Origin: Pirellulaceae bacterium
GTDB taxonomy: Bacteria > Planctomycetota > Planctomycetia > Pirellulales > Pirellulaceae
Length of the DNA: 64,000 bases
Reading direction: 5' to 3'
Assembly: GCA_026004775.1 (NCBI GenBank)
Contig: BPJU01000010.1
Span: 1 to 64,000, forward strand
Positions 18,165 to 27,717 of the stretch are shown piece by piece. Below the pieces are notes generated by a model. It saw nothing but the letters and a program-made list of their open reading frames with translations. It ran no database searches and was not told the origin of the DNA. The position numbers and the translations under genes were made by a program. Each line of letters begins with the position of its first letter. The first letter of the stretch is position 1.

Positions 18165-18266
18165 TATACCGGTTCTCGTACGACCTGCCACCGTACGGCG
18201 TGCCGCGGCCGATACGGGAGTGATTGGGTCTTGGATTCTGATGCCTACCGCCGTTGATGACGCACG

Positions 18267-21200
18267 CTATTGTTTCGGGGGCGATTTTCCCTCGACAGGC
18301 CGCACAAAGTGAACAAGGAAACGGCGGTCGCCGTCCACTTCCAGATACCGTTGAGCGGCGTGAAATCGCAGCACGAATCCGTAAGTTGCGTGACGAACGT
18401 GCCACTCGTACACGTCCCCCTTGGACCTGGATCGTTCAATCCGCAATTCCGGGTCGCCGATCGGCTGCGCAACTCCCCCGCTGGACGGCGTGGCTTGTAC
18501 CCGCACTCGATAACCTTCCTCACGAAATTCGACGATCGCTTCTGCACGCGACGAGAGACTCCTCACTTGCAGCAACGCGCTTTCCTTCGTCTCGCCGGGC
18601 GCAACCAATATGTCTTCTGCGCCAGGTCGCTCATGAGGCCCAGCGCCCGGGGATGTTGCACGGGATTTCCAGAATTCGTGACGCAATTCCGCTGCCTCAA
18701 GGCGGTCTAAGATTTCGTGAGTCGGCCAAATCAAGTCTTTCGCAATACGCAAAAGGTGTCGGTAATAATCCACTGCGCGAAGTCGGAATCGGGCTTGTTC
18801 CATGAGCGCGCCAAGCGCCAGCAGTCGATCTAATCCGATTTGTTGCAGCTCCCGCACGTCGATCGCGCGGAGGTCATCTGTCAATTGCTCACTCAAAGCA
18901 TCAACATTCTGGGAAAGCGACCTGACCTTCTCGGAATTCAGCATGTCGCCGAACGAAAGCCAGTCTGTTCCTCCGGCACTGATCGCGTCCAAGAAGCATT
19001 GTATGTATTCCCAAGCATAATTTAAGTCGGTCAACACAAAAGAAGTTCGGGAGTCAATCTTATCAGCAATGTACGGTCTGAGCACAAATCGTCGCTTACG
19101 CGATCTTGTACCGTCTCCACCAGAATCAGACGGTCGCGCCGTGCTAGACCCGACGGGCATGCCGAGATTCTCACCATCACCTGAAGATTCTCCACTCCAA
19201 ACCAGATCGAAGACCGTCTGGGCCATATTAACTGCAGAATCCCAGTCACCAGCTTGGGCAGCCCGATGAATGTGATGTGGTGCGTGATATAAGACAGCGC
19301 GAAGAACCCGTTGGAAGTGTGGCCAACTGGCGTTTTCGAATTGCCGGTGCTCCCAGCTCCCCTCAAGGCGTCGCGCGATCGAGTTTCCCTCAGCAACAAA
19401 GACAAATCCATGAACGAGCTGTTGGCATTCGCTGCCTTCTGGTTGTATATTTTTCTCGTTCAACAAGGTGGTGTAAATTAGATCTAGCATCATATCGCTC
19501 CATCGTATGTCCGGTTTGTCTGTTTTATCATCTATATATTCACGCCGGAAACGGTCGTACATAGATGCCACAAGCTGTAACAAGTTTTCATTCGTTGTTC
19601 GTAAATGGGGTAGTGCCTTTGGCCAGATTTGTACTACCTGGTCCAAGTCAACGCTGCACCAAACCGTCAGACAGGGTACCCATTGCTCGTGTTTGTGGTA
19701 GGCGCGTGCAACACGCCGCCGGTCGTCGCGCGAAATAGAAATGTTAGGATTATTTTCGTGCAGCGTTATGATATCAGCAGTGCGTTCCGCGCTTTCTAGC
19801 CACTGCAAACACGCGGGGTAAGGCGTGGTTCGGGCCATAGCCAAGTAATATTTAAGATGTGCAGTGGTGCCAGCTCGTTGCCACAATGAAACGGCTTTGT
19901 GGTATTCGGCGAGCGAAAATGCGATGTCCGCCAGTTGTCCTGTCCACCGATCGCGACGCGGTTTTTCAGGAATGCAGTCAATAAGTCTTTCAGCCAGGTG
20001 TCGGCAAAAAGAAGCAACTGATTCGGGGAAGCTTGCAAATACCGACTGTGCGACGCTCTCAGTGAAGATTATCTGTTCAACAGTTGCAATCCAGCTCTGA
20101 ATGGCTCTGTCTCGCGGGTCAAGTAGAATTTCCTTGTATAGAGTCTGGAGCAGTTCGGCTAGCTGGCAAATAAGGCTTCGTTTGTCGAATGCGGTGACCT
20201 GACGAGTGGTTAGCGTATTCATGATTTCGGCTATGGTCCTTCGCCATTGTGGTGTGATCGCTGGATCGACTAGCTTGTCCCACGCCTGGGCCTCCCACCA
20301 CCAGTCACTGGCGGTATTGTGGTCGATAGGGGCAATATGGTCTGCGGCTTCACGAACGCGGCCAGTCCAGTAATAGGCAAACGCCAGCATGCGGCGTTCG
20401 TCAAACGGCATTCCCGCTAAACGATAGTAGAAGGCAGCCCGCTCGGCCAGGTCAGGATCTCGGTCACGCTCTGCCAGGGCCTGTAGACTGCTTGCCAATC
20501 GCGGCCAATTCGCCTTGCTGATCTCGATCAATTCAGCGATACTACCGGCGGCCCAAAAGCAGCCGTATTCGGCAGTTTCATCAGGTACCGCGGTTTCTAC
20601 ATAGCGGCGAAGCGGTTCCCAAAAAGCTCGCCATCCCTCTTCCGTTTCGACAATCCACAAATGATCTCTTGCTCGGCTGACCGCAACATAAAGATTGTTC
20701 AAAAAGTACTCTGCGCGGAACCATAAATCCTCCGATAGCTGCTCAAGTGTGGCAGGAGACCAATTCCAAAAATCGTGCAAGTTCAACAGCGCGAAATACG
20801 TTCCAAAACCAAATACGGCGACGAAGTCTTGTTCCAAGCCTTTTATTTCGCTGGGAATTACGTAGTTTTCCCTCGGCACAATTTCTGTCAAGCCCAACCG
20901 ACACCAGAATGGGTAAGCTGATTGAAGCGATGGATCATCGTCGTCAGGCCCGATGAATAAGACTCCCGTATCCAGCAGCTCGTTGATGCCAGCCGAATCG
21001 GAAGCGTTGTCCAGTAGCACGAAACGAACTCGCTGATTCGGAACCGGGTCCGGTAGCCGCCAGATTGTTTGTAGTTCACCGACAGCACCCAGTTTTTCCT
21101 GTCGCAGTTTTTGAATGGCATTTGCAAGCTTGGCGATACCAGGCGAGTTTCGATAATTACATCGAAGAGGACTCGTGGTTACGACCGGCTTTGCCCGCGG

Positions 21201-23039
21201 GACATGAAACGAAATTGCTGAGGTCAAGTCGGCGCCCACGCGCTGCCACCGGAACGACGCGGGGTTTACCGTCTGGTGGCTGTCGCCCGCAAAAATAACG
21301 GGGAGCTTCAGTTGCCCGCCAAATTCCCACTCGTCCAGGTTGTAGCGGAACCATTCAAGAGCCTCCAACAAGGTGGCCAGCTCGATGCGGCTTAGGTCTT
21401 GCACTTCATCGCAGACAACAGCCGCGTACGTCGGAGCTTCTTCCGCCCTATAGTGACGCACCTCCCAGGCCAAATCCAAATCGTCCCAGTACCGTGGCAG
21501 TCCCGTGCGATCTTCCGGCTCCAGCGTCAACCGGCGATACCAAGGCCAGATCTCCTTCCACACTTCCTCATAAAGATCAAGTGAAACTTGGCGGTCGCCA
21601 CGCGGTACAGTGTCCACATACTCTTCAGGAGTCAACCATCGGTCATCGCCTGTCTCATATATTTTGTAGCCTTTTATGTAGCTGCGCAGTACAAACCAGG
21701 CCGCCTCCGGCTGGATGCGCTTTGAGGCGGGCGAACGCAGCCCATCCGCCACATCACTGCGCATCAGGTCCCGAAAGCGGCTGAAATCGATCCACCCACC
21801 GGACGTTTGCCGCCGCCGGCTCGCGAATCGCGACCGCCGCTCCGGCGGCAGTTGATTGAGCGCAAACTCATGGTAAGTCAGATAAGCAATCTGCCGACCG
21901 GTCTGGTCTGTGCGTTCCCCTTGACTTTTCTCTTTTACAATACGATGAATAAGTTGGTCAATCAGCCGGCGTGCGTCGGTCAATAACTTCTCACTCTGCG
22001 TGACAAACAGTATCCGGCGCTGCGTGTCGCCATGCTCCCACGCCAATTGCGCCGTGCGTTCAGCTACATGGTAAGTAAGGACCGTCGATTTGCCGCTTCC
22101 CGCCCTGCCCTCGATCAGCAATGGCAGCACCGCGGTTACCAGCGTCTGCTCCAACAAGTGGGATTCCTCGGTGGACAGTGCCAGGAAGGCCTCTCTTTCC
22201 TCAAATACCTGGTCACGCAGTCGCGAGTCTGCCATGATGTACCACGGAAATGCCCGATTGGCATAACGGCTCAATACGTCACACCTTGCGCTCGAATCAA
22301 CTGCTTTGTGGTAATCCAACAGAAAGCGATTGCGAAGCGTTTGTATGCGTTGTCTCAGTTTGTCTTTTTTGGCATCCGGCCACGTCTGCGAATACGCCCC
22401 CCAGATGATTTCGTGTTGATACTTTGTGTCCGGGTCTAAAAAACGCTCATGGATAATACCGCAATTCCGGGAGAACCTTTCTTGGAGTTCTTGAAGTGAC
22501 ACCTCGCCAGAATTGATAATATCGCCGATACCGGTTATTAAGTCGCCTCTTTCGACGGTACCGAATTCTTGATAGGCTCTCATTACTTCGTCAGAAAGAT
22601 ATACCATGTGCGAGCGATCGGAAAGAGTCACCGGTTGCAGATACGCGCGAAGTTGATCGGGCAACGACTGCAACGGTCTCGCAACCACTGCGTCATCGGG
22701 ACGCGCGTTTCGAATATTCACGCAATATTGCTGGATACGGGTACCGTATCGGGTCTTGAGTATGTCTGGATTTGGATCGTAATCTGGATCATTGCGATGA
22801 ATAAGATCCACGAACAGCACCGTTGGCCAGGGAACTTCGTTGAGACCATAACCGTAGGCTAGAAGCCGATAGGTCTGAACACGTTTCTTGAAAAATCCAG
22901 CACCGAGTGCCTCAAAATACGGGAGCCGGCCGTGCGGATTTACCGTCGCGCTTCGAAGCGCCTCAGCGATCGACTCAATACGCCGCCGGATCTGCTGGTC
23001 ATTGGGAAAGGCGAATGCGATATGAACGTCGTAACCCAT
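18267..23039 (-). CDS. Giant UvrD/Rep-type superfamily 1 helicase-like protein
   Basis: A 1590-residue protein of unknown role. Residues 1-290 are a novel-looking N-terminal region (MGYDVHIAFAFPND) without a motif I know. The SF1 helicase core spans about 295-800: Walker A GRAGSGKST (311-319), Walker B CDEVQDLS (543-550), motif III FAGDSHQT (583-590), QxxR-type LRCNYRNSPGIAKLAN (625-640) and motif VI LYVAVSRARDHLWI (783-796). From 800 on it is mainly alpha-helical and TPR-like (ERAAFYYRLAGMP, LAFAYYWTGRVREAADHI), ending in a small beta-rich domain. This layout resembles TRANK1-type and other large UvrD-like ATPases. AAGGAG lies 8 nt before the ATG. Parts of the gene are richer in A+T than its neighbours, suggesting acquisition. 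It is convergent with pfk. Confidence 0.8.
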   Translation of the reverse strand: MGYDVHIAFAFPNDQQIRRRIESIAEALRSATVNPHGRLPYFEALGAGFFKKRVQTYRLLAYGYGLNEVPWPTVLFVDLIHRNDPDYDPNPDILKTRYGTRIQQYCVNIRNARPDDAVVARPLQSLPDQLRAYLQPVTLSDRSHMVYLSDEVMRAYQEFGTVERGDLITGIGDIINSGEVSLQELQERFSRNCGIIHERFLDPDTKYQHEIIWGAYSQTWPDAKKDKLRQRIQTLRNRFLLDYHKAVDSSARCDVLSRYANRAFPWYIMADSRLRDQVFEEREAFLALSTEESHLLEQTLVTAVLPLLIEGRAGSGKSTVLTYHVAERTAQLAWEHGDTQRRILFVTQSEKLLTDARRLIDQLIHRIVKEKSQGERTDQTGRQIAYLTYHEFALNQLPPERRSRFASRRRQTSGGWIDFSRFRDLMRSDVADGLRSPASKRIQPEAAWFVLRSYIKGYKIYETGDDRWLTPEEYVDTVPRGDRQVSLDLYEEVWKEIWPWYRRLTLEPEDRTGLPRYWDDLDLAWEVRHYRAEEAPTYAAVVCDEVQDLSRIELATLLEALEWFRYNLDEWEFGGQLKLPVIFAGDSHQTVNPASFRWQRVGADLTSAISFHVPRAKPVVTTSPLRCNYRNSPGIAKLANAIQKLRQEKLGAVGELQTIWRLPDPVPNQRVRFVLLDNASDSAGINELLDTGVLFIGPDDDDPSLQSAYPFWCRLGLTEIVPRENYVIPSEIKGLEQDFVAVFGFGTYFALLNLHDFWNWSPATLEQLSEDLWFRAEYFLNNLYVAVSRARDHLWIVETEEGWRAFWEPLRRYVETAVPDETAEYGCFWAAGSIAELIEISKANWPRLASSLQALAERDRDPDLAERAAFYYRLAGMPFDERRMLAFAYYWTGRVREAADHIAPIDHNTASDWWWEAQAWDKLVDPAITPQWRRTIAEIMNTLTTRQVTAFDKRSLICQLAELLQTLYKEILLDPRDRAIQSWIATVEQIIFTESVAQSVFASFPESVASFCRHLAERLIDCIPEKPRRDRWTGQLADIAFSLAEYHKAVSLWQRAGTTAHLKYYLAMARTTPYPACLQWLESAERTADIITLHENNPNISISRDDRRRVARAYHKHEQWVPCLTVWCSVDLDQVVQIWPKALPHLRTTNENLLQLVASMYDRFRREYIDDKTDKPDIRWSDMMLDLIYTTLLNEKNIQPEGSECQQLVHGFVFVAEGNSIARRLEGSWEHRQFENASWPHFQRVLRAVLYHAPHHIHRAAQAGDWDSAVNMAQTVFDLVWSGESSGDGENLGMPVGSSTARPSDSGGDGTRSRKRRFVLRPYIADKIDSRTSFVLTDLNYAWEYIQCFLDAISAGGTDWLSFGDMLNSEKVRSLSQNVDALSEQLTDDLRAIDVRELQQIGLDRLLALGALMEQARFRLRAVDYYRHLLRIAKDLIWPTHEILDRLEAAELRHEFWKSRATSPGAGPHERPGAEDILVAPGETKESALLQVRSLSSRAEAIVEFREEGYRVRVQATPSSGGVAQPIGDPELRIERSRSKGDVYEWHVRHATYGFVLRFHAAQRYLEVDGDRRFLVHFVRPVEGKSPPKQ

Positions 23040-23614
23040 GGAAAAGTCTCCTTGACTTGACTAACCGGTGCGGCGCCACCCTGCGAACGACGATTCCCTG
23101 CCATGACTCCTCCATTATTGTGCTCGAAATTCAACCAATTCAACTACTCATGCCCTGGAGCTCTGTGTCCACACGTCAGGTAGAGTGGCTCTTGTCTCTC
23201 AACGGCAACTCCGTCACCTCCGGGCAAACAGGATCGCCCCGGTGGGTCGAGCCGCGGTCAGCCGTGACTCGCACCGAATATTCGTGAGAGATGTTGCTGG
23301 CCCCCTGCGTGGCTTCACGGGCCATTTCGCGGTAAATATCGGGCGTGATTTTTCACCGTGTGGCAGCTACGAGCACACCGAAGGTTTTCGCTTCCAGCAA
23401 CCAAAACCTACAGCGTACCGCCGTCACCCCCGACTTTTAAAAAAATTGGGTATGGTGTGCCACCCGTATGGCATACCAAATTAGGCCACATAGCTCCTAT
23501 TTTTCCGAGAATCTGCTAAGCTTCTTGGAATGGCGGCGCTCGATTGCGGGCACGCATGGAGTAGCCGCAGACAAAGGCACAGGGAATCTCGCGCCATTCA
23601 AGGAGGAACCACGG
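23040..23614. other. Intergenic region upstream of helicase and transposase-derived gene
   Basis: About 575 bases between divergent genes. It holds a 10-bp hairpin at 23453-23478 and a possible 49-codon minus-strand frame (23176-23325), which is not well enough supported to be called a gene. Confidence 0.4.
23453..23478. repeat. Imperfect palindrome beside an A/T tract
   Basis: TGGTGTGCCA (23453-23462) and TGGCATACCA (23469-23478) form a 10-bp stem with one G-T wobble and a 6-nt loop. On its left is a run of seven A (TTTAAAAAAATTGG), which on the minus strand is a T run following the stem. It could be a leftward terminator or, given the transposase-derived gene 140 bp away, a REP-like hairpin of that family. 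Confidence 0.45.
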
Positions 23615-25381
23615 ATGGCTCGGCCACGACGCTGCGACGTCTTTTCCAACGGCGAACTGATCCGCCTGGTGTGCGGCTCGACCTGCGTGCGCCAAGAGGG
23701 GCTTATCCGGCGAGACCCATCACGAGTGGACGAGCGCATCGACCGGCCACTCTTCTTGTTCGAAAAGGTGGTGCACTACGCCAGCGTCTTCGGCCTGGTA
23801 GTCTATTCCTGCACGATACTGCCCGAGGCGATTCTGATCAGCTTGCAGCTACGACCCGATTGGGTAGAAAGCTGGTCGAACGAGGAAGTGCTCCAGCGAG
23901 CCTGGAAGGGACTTCGCAACCTGGTCAAAGAGTATTGCAAAGAGCACGGTATTGAATGCCGGTGGAAGAGAAATCCGCCAGCGGTGCTGCTGGAAGACCA
24001 AAAGTTCCAGAAAGAAATGCGGGAGAGGCTCTCGTCCGTATCGCTGTTCATGAAGCTTATCAAACAGACTTCGGCTTTTCACTTTAACCGTGAAGATGGT
24101 GTGCGCGGGTGCTTTTGGTCCGAACGGTTTTCTGGCACTCCGGAGAAGAGCCCGGCGGATTCGGTGACGATGAACATGCTGATCGACGCACACCCGGTGG
24201 CGGTGCGGATGGTGCCGGTCTTGGAGCAGCCGCACCATGGTTCTGGGTGGTGCCGGCTGGTCTATGCGATCCAGGTGTGCGGTGTGGAGGTCACCGAGGA
24301 AACGCTGGCCGATACGCCTCAGTTAAGCGACGAGGTGCGTGCCTCGTTGGGCAGAGCTTTTCGATTGCTCAGAGAGGGCATGCAGCGGGTAGTGGATGGG
24401 GATATCGATGATGGCGAGCTAACCGAAGAGGCCGACTTGTCCGACGAGACAACCGCTGAACCTTCGGCTGTTGAACAAACGGAGGCTCCGGCGGCAGGTG
24501 GCCAGGCGTCGGGTAACTCGGAAACATCGTTTGACGAAGCGACGGCGTTGGGTGCACCTAATGAAGAAACGCTGGCTGCTTCGCCAAGTGGGCAAGTGCC
24601 ATCTCGTTCGGGAGGTGGGCAAGCGCGAGCGGAGTTGCGAGGCTCTCGTAATAAAAGGAAGACTTCCCGTGGCGCGGCTGGCAGGCAGGAAGCCCAGCGT
24701 GATGAACGACGAAAATTTCCGGTGCCGCCGATCAAGCTGGGTCCGGTGGACTGCCGCAGGTACAGCGGTGAGATGGGCGCGGGCGTCTCTTGGCAGCATG
24801 CTCTTGGGATTGGGCCGATCGACGAAGTGGAGTGGGCTGAGCTTGTGCGGTTGGTGGGGACGACCTGGTGTGCATGGCGGCAGATCAAGCCAGAGGACCA
24901 GGACGTGGTGTTTGACAAGAAGCGGTATGACGAGTGGAGGCAGGGCCAGCGGCAGTTCCGGATGGGAGCTTTGGACGAGCAACAGCTTCAAAGGGCTCGG
25001 CAGAAGCTGATCGAGTGGCTTACCGAGTGTGCGCGTGTGGGTCGGGTGCCGGGCTTATTGGCGGAGGAAGATCGAGCGAGGTGGGCCGATCGGTTGTTGG
25101 CGGCTCGCCAGACGCCGGAGGAGTTGGCCGACGAGGTGGCTGAGTTGTTGGGGGTGAGTGAGGAGCGGATGGCGGAGCTACGAGGGGCGTTGGCTCGAGT
25201 GAAGTTGACGATCAGCCGGATTGTGGAGGCTGGCGAGTTGTGGCGGGTGGACCTGGTGCGTGGGGCTCAGGAGTTATTGGGCTTGCGCGAGTGGGTGGCT
25301 CGGCGGCGGGCGATGCTGAGGGCGCAAGCTGAAGGAAGCTCGGCGGAGGCCGATGCGAGGCCGCCGCCGGACACAAGTTAG
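23615..25381 (+). CDS. Y1 (REP-associated / IS200-like) transposase-derived protein lacking the HUH motif
   Basis: A 588-residue protein. The first about 200 residues follow the planctomycete RAYT-type transposase pattern: a Cys-Val-Arg stretch (GSTCVRQEGLIRRD), then VVYSCTILPEAILISLQLRP and DWVESWSNEEVLQRAWKGL, then RERLSSVSLFMKLIKQT, NREDGVRGCFWSERF and MNMLIDAHPVAVR. In active relatives the stretch before the WS-x-EEV part reads MSNHxHxVL; here the two HUH histidines are replaced (EAILI, residues 71-75), so the nuclease should be dead. Residues 320-420 are a low-complexity acidic then basic linker. The C-terminal about 165 residues form helices of unknown role. AAGGAGG lies 8 nt before the ATG, so expression is plausible. 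Domestication is inferred. Confidence 0.65.
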   Translation: MARPRRCDVFSNGELIRLVCGSTCVRQEGLIRRDPSRVDERIDRPLFLFEKVVHYASVFGLVVYSCTILPEAILISLQLRPDWVESWSNEEVLQRAWKGLRNLVKEYCKEHGIECRWKRNPPAVLLEDQKFQKEMRERLSSVSLFMKLIKQTSAFHFNREDGVRGCFWSERFSGTPEKSPADSVTMNMLIDAHPVAVRMVPVLEQPHHGSGWCRLVYAIQVCGVEVTEETLADTPQLSDEVRASLGRAFRLLREGMQRVVDGDIDDGELTEEADLSDETTAEPSAVEQTEAPAAGGQASGNSETSFDEATALGAPNEETLAASPSGQVPSRSGGGQARAELRGSRNKRKTSRGAAGRQEAQRDERRKFPVPPIKLGPVDCRRYSGEMGAGVSWQHALGIGPIDEVEWAELVRLVGTTWCAWRQIKPEDQDVVFDKKRYDEWRQGQRQFRMGALDEQQLQRARQKLIEWLTECARVGRVPGLLAEEDRARWADRLLAARQTPEELADEVAELLGVSEERMAELRGALARVKLTISRIVEAGELWRVDLVRGAQELLGLREWVARRRAMLRAQAEGSSAEADARPPPDTS

Positions 25382-25600
25382 GCAAGTCGCTGGGCTCTCG
25401 AAGCAGCCCGAGCTTCGTGGCGCGGCATCTTTGCATGCGTTGCTTGATAGGAGCTTGAGGCTGTTAAGACGGTCCGAATCTTTTGTCGGGGCATCTTATT
25501 TTTGAAAGCCGGGCACCCGGTGAGGGGCAGGGTCTTGTCTTTGGTGTGTTGAGAAGCTCTTTCCTGGGATTTTGTGGGCCGAATTCTGGCCGCATCCGAT

Positions 25601-25765
25601 GAAGAAGCGAGGCTAAGGAAGCCGAGCCGCGCGGCTTAGCTGCACCAAAAGTGCAACGGCGATTCTCCAATGGAGGGGGGCAGGCGGCGAACCGCGGGGA
25701 AAAACCTAGGGAACCTGACCCCGTCGGGAGCCGCGAAACTGCCGGGGTCTGTCCCCGCGCGATTG
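25601..25765 (+). repeat. Diverged intergenic repeat, copy A
   Basis: Shares an ordered series of blocks with 26012-26175: AAGxxGAGGxT then GAAGGCCGAGCCGCG-like, then GGAACCTGACCCC, then GAAACTGCCGGGG and CTGTCCC. The GGGGTCTGTCCCC part can fold into a short hairpin. Function unknown. Confidence 0.55.
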
Positions 25766-26011
25766 GAAATATGAGGGGTCTGTCCCCCAATTTTGCCCAC
25801 GGACCACCGGCGGCGGGGCCTGCTCGGTCAACGCCGTTTGGGCCGGAAGCCTGGCTCGTCGCCGCACGCCACCGGCCCGCCAGCCTGGGGTGTCACTCCG
25901 CACCACCGGGATCGCCAGTCTGGCTGCTCACGTCACGCCACCGGGAGCGTCCCGCTCGCGTCTGCCCCCATACCACGGGTTGCGGCGCTTGGTCCCTCAT
26001 CGCAAACCGGT

Positions 26012-26175
26012 CAACAAGAGAGGTTGGGAAGGCCGAGCCGCGTGCCCCAACTTGCCGGAACTGTGACGGCCATGCTGCAATGGTGTGGAACCAAGCGGCG
26101 GACCGCGGGTAGAAACCTGGGGAACCTGACCCCATTGGCAGCGGTGAAACTGCCGGGGGCTGTCCCTCGCTCTGC
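26012..26175 (+). repeat. Diverged intergenic repeat, copy B
   Basis: Second copy of the unit at 25601-25765, in the same orientation and with roughly the same spacing of blocks (GGCCGAGCCGCG, GGGAACCTGACCCC, GTGAAACTGCCGGGGG). It ends exactly where the putative IS4-type element begins. Confidence 0.55.
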
Positions 26176-27717
26176 CCGATAAGTCAAAATTGCTATTGCC
26201 TGAAAACAGGCGGTTCTGGTAATGATAGGGAGCTGCGGAAGGTATGGAAGATTAGTCGACTGGTCAAAGAGGCTCCCAATGGTCGTTGCATGGGTAGCGG
26301 AGAAATTTAGTGAGTTGAAGTTGGGAGATAAACGGTATTTATGAGTCGTCTCAGGTTTGGCGGCAGTTCTCCATTGGAGCATTCCGGAAATGTGTCGTGG
26401 AAGAAGAGAAGTTGATGCTGCGTATGAGTTATTTAACATCCCTGAGGCCACACCAGAAAAGGTTCTGGAAGGGCACCTGCAAGCCACGAAGCAGCGCGTT
26501 TCTCAAGAAAAGAGAGTGGTAGTGGTGCAGGACGCTACAGAGCTGGACCTGACAAGTCCCGAGCAACAGGAGGCGGAAGTTGGCTACTTGGATCAACCTG
26601 AATGGCAAGGCATATATGCGCACGTAGCACACGCCTTCACATGCCAGGGTGTTCCGCTGGGAACGACCTTTACGAAGATGTGGACCAGATCCGGCGAAGA
26701 GCGCTCGATCAGCAGCGAAGCGAGGCGCAAGAAGCGGAAGACGGCACCGATTGAAACGAAGGAGAGCTATCGGTGGAGTGAGGCGTTTCGAGCTGTGGCG
26801 GCTATTGCCGAAAAATGCCCGAACACGGAATTCGTGTGTGTGGGTGATAGCGAGGCAGATATTTACGAGCTGTTGTTAGAGCACGAAAAAACGCCCCGAG
26901 TGCAGCTACTTGTACGCGCTTGTCATAATCGAGTGGCCGAAGACGATTCGGGTTATATGGTGTCGCTAGTTGATTTGCTGACTAGGGCACCGGCTGGTTT
27001 GGAATACGAAGTTGTCGTCCCCGAGCGTGAGGCGAAAATCACGTGCGAAAAGCGGCCACGCAGGCAGTCTCGTCCACAACGGAAGGCGACCATGGAAGTG
27101 CGCGCAGCGCCGGTGACGCTTCCACCACCGAGACAACACAGCCGTGATCGGCCGGTGATTCGCATCAACGCCGTTTTGGTACGGGAGCGTGATGCACCAG
27201 CAGGCGAGGAACCTGTCGAATGGATCTTGTTGACCCATCTTCCGACAGGCGAGCCGAAGCAGGTCGCAGAAGTGGTCGAACTGTACCGTTTGCGTTGTCA
27301 GATTGAAGTTTACTTTAGGACATTGAAGGACGGCTGTCGCGTAGAGAAGCAGCTTTTCGACTATCTGGACCGACCAAGCAATTTTCTTGCGGCGGCGATG
27401 GTGGTCGCATGGCGGGTGCTCTATTTATCGCAGATGGGGGACATCTGTCCGGATATCAGCTGTGAGGCGATACTTGAGCCGTCGGAGTGGAAAGCCGTTT
27501 GGACGATACTGAAGGGAGCACCTCCCCCGGCCGAGCCACCGAAGCTTAACCAGATGGTGAGGATGGTGGCGCAGCTGGGCGGCTACATGGATTACAAGAA
27601 CCGTAAGGACCGACCAGGCCCGAAAACTCTTTGGCGAGGGCTTCAGCGCATGTGCAATCTGAGCCTGAGTTGGGACGTATTCGGGCCAGAGGCACGATCG
27701 AGCTGAAGACTTGTCGG
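26176..27717 (+). mobile_element. Putative IS4-type insertion sequence
   Basis: Bounded by CCGATAAGTC (26176-26185) and its near inverted copy GACTTGTCGG (27708-27717), a 9/10 match, with the transposase gene filling the interval and its stop 2 bp inside the right end. I find no target-site duplication in the flanks, so the ends are tentative. Length about 1.54 kb is normal for IS4-family elements. Confidence 0.45.
26279..27706 (+). pseudogene. IS4 family (Tn5-like) transposase, interrupted by an in-frame TGA
   Basis: DDE transposase related to the IS50/Tn5 branch of IS4. The N-terminal motif VAWVAEKFSELKLGDKR is present (start ATG 26279, or 26222), but the frame meets TGA at 26342-26344. 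Downstream the same frame resumes SIPEMCRGRREVDAAYELFN and is open to 27706. The DDE set is visible: D in VVVQDATELDL, D in CVGDSEADIYELL, and E in the YRLRCQIEVYFRTLKDG signature. Compared with relatives, a few residues also seem deleted between GDKR and SIPE. Starting at a TTG at 26357 would give a 449-residue protein lacking the N-terminal DNA-binding start, probably inactive. No SECIS-like element is evident after this TGA. Confidence 0.75.

Larger units (their letters stand above)
25382..26175. other. Gene-free stretch with diverged repeats
   Basis: About 800 bases without a credible gene. It contains two diverged copies of a roughly 165-bp unit (listed separately). Between them, near 25865-25960, are three imperfect short direct repeats around CACGCCACCGGG / CGCACCACCGGGA. 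It looks like eroded mobile or repetitive DNA next to the IS4-type element. Confidence 0.5.

Noticed and set aside
25464-25790. Minus-strand open frame in the repeat region before the IS element
   Set aside because: Its apparent similarity to the frame at 25893-26135 is only the two DNA repeat copies read in the same frame.
26342-26344. TGA in the IS4-type transposase as another selenocysteine codon
   Set aside because: It does not replace a redox Cys, no GGU-loop hairpin is evident just downstream, and transposases are not Sec enzymes; a nonsense mutation is simpler.
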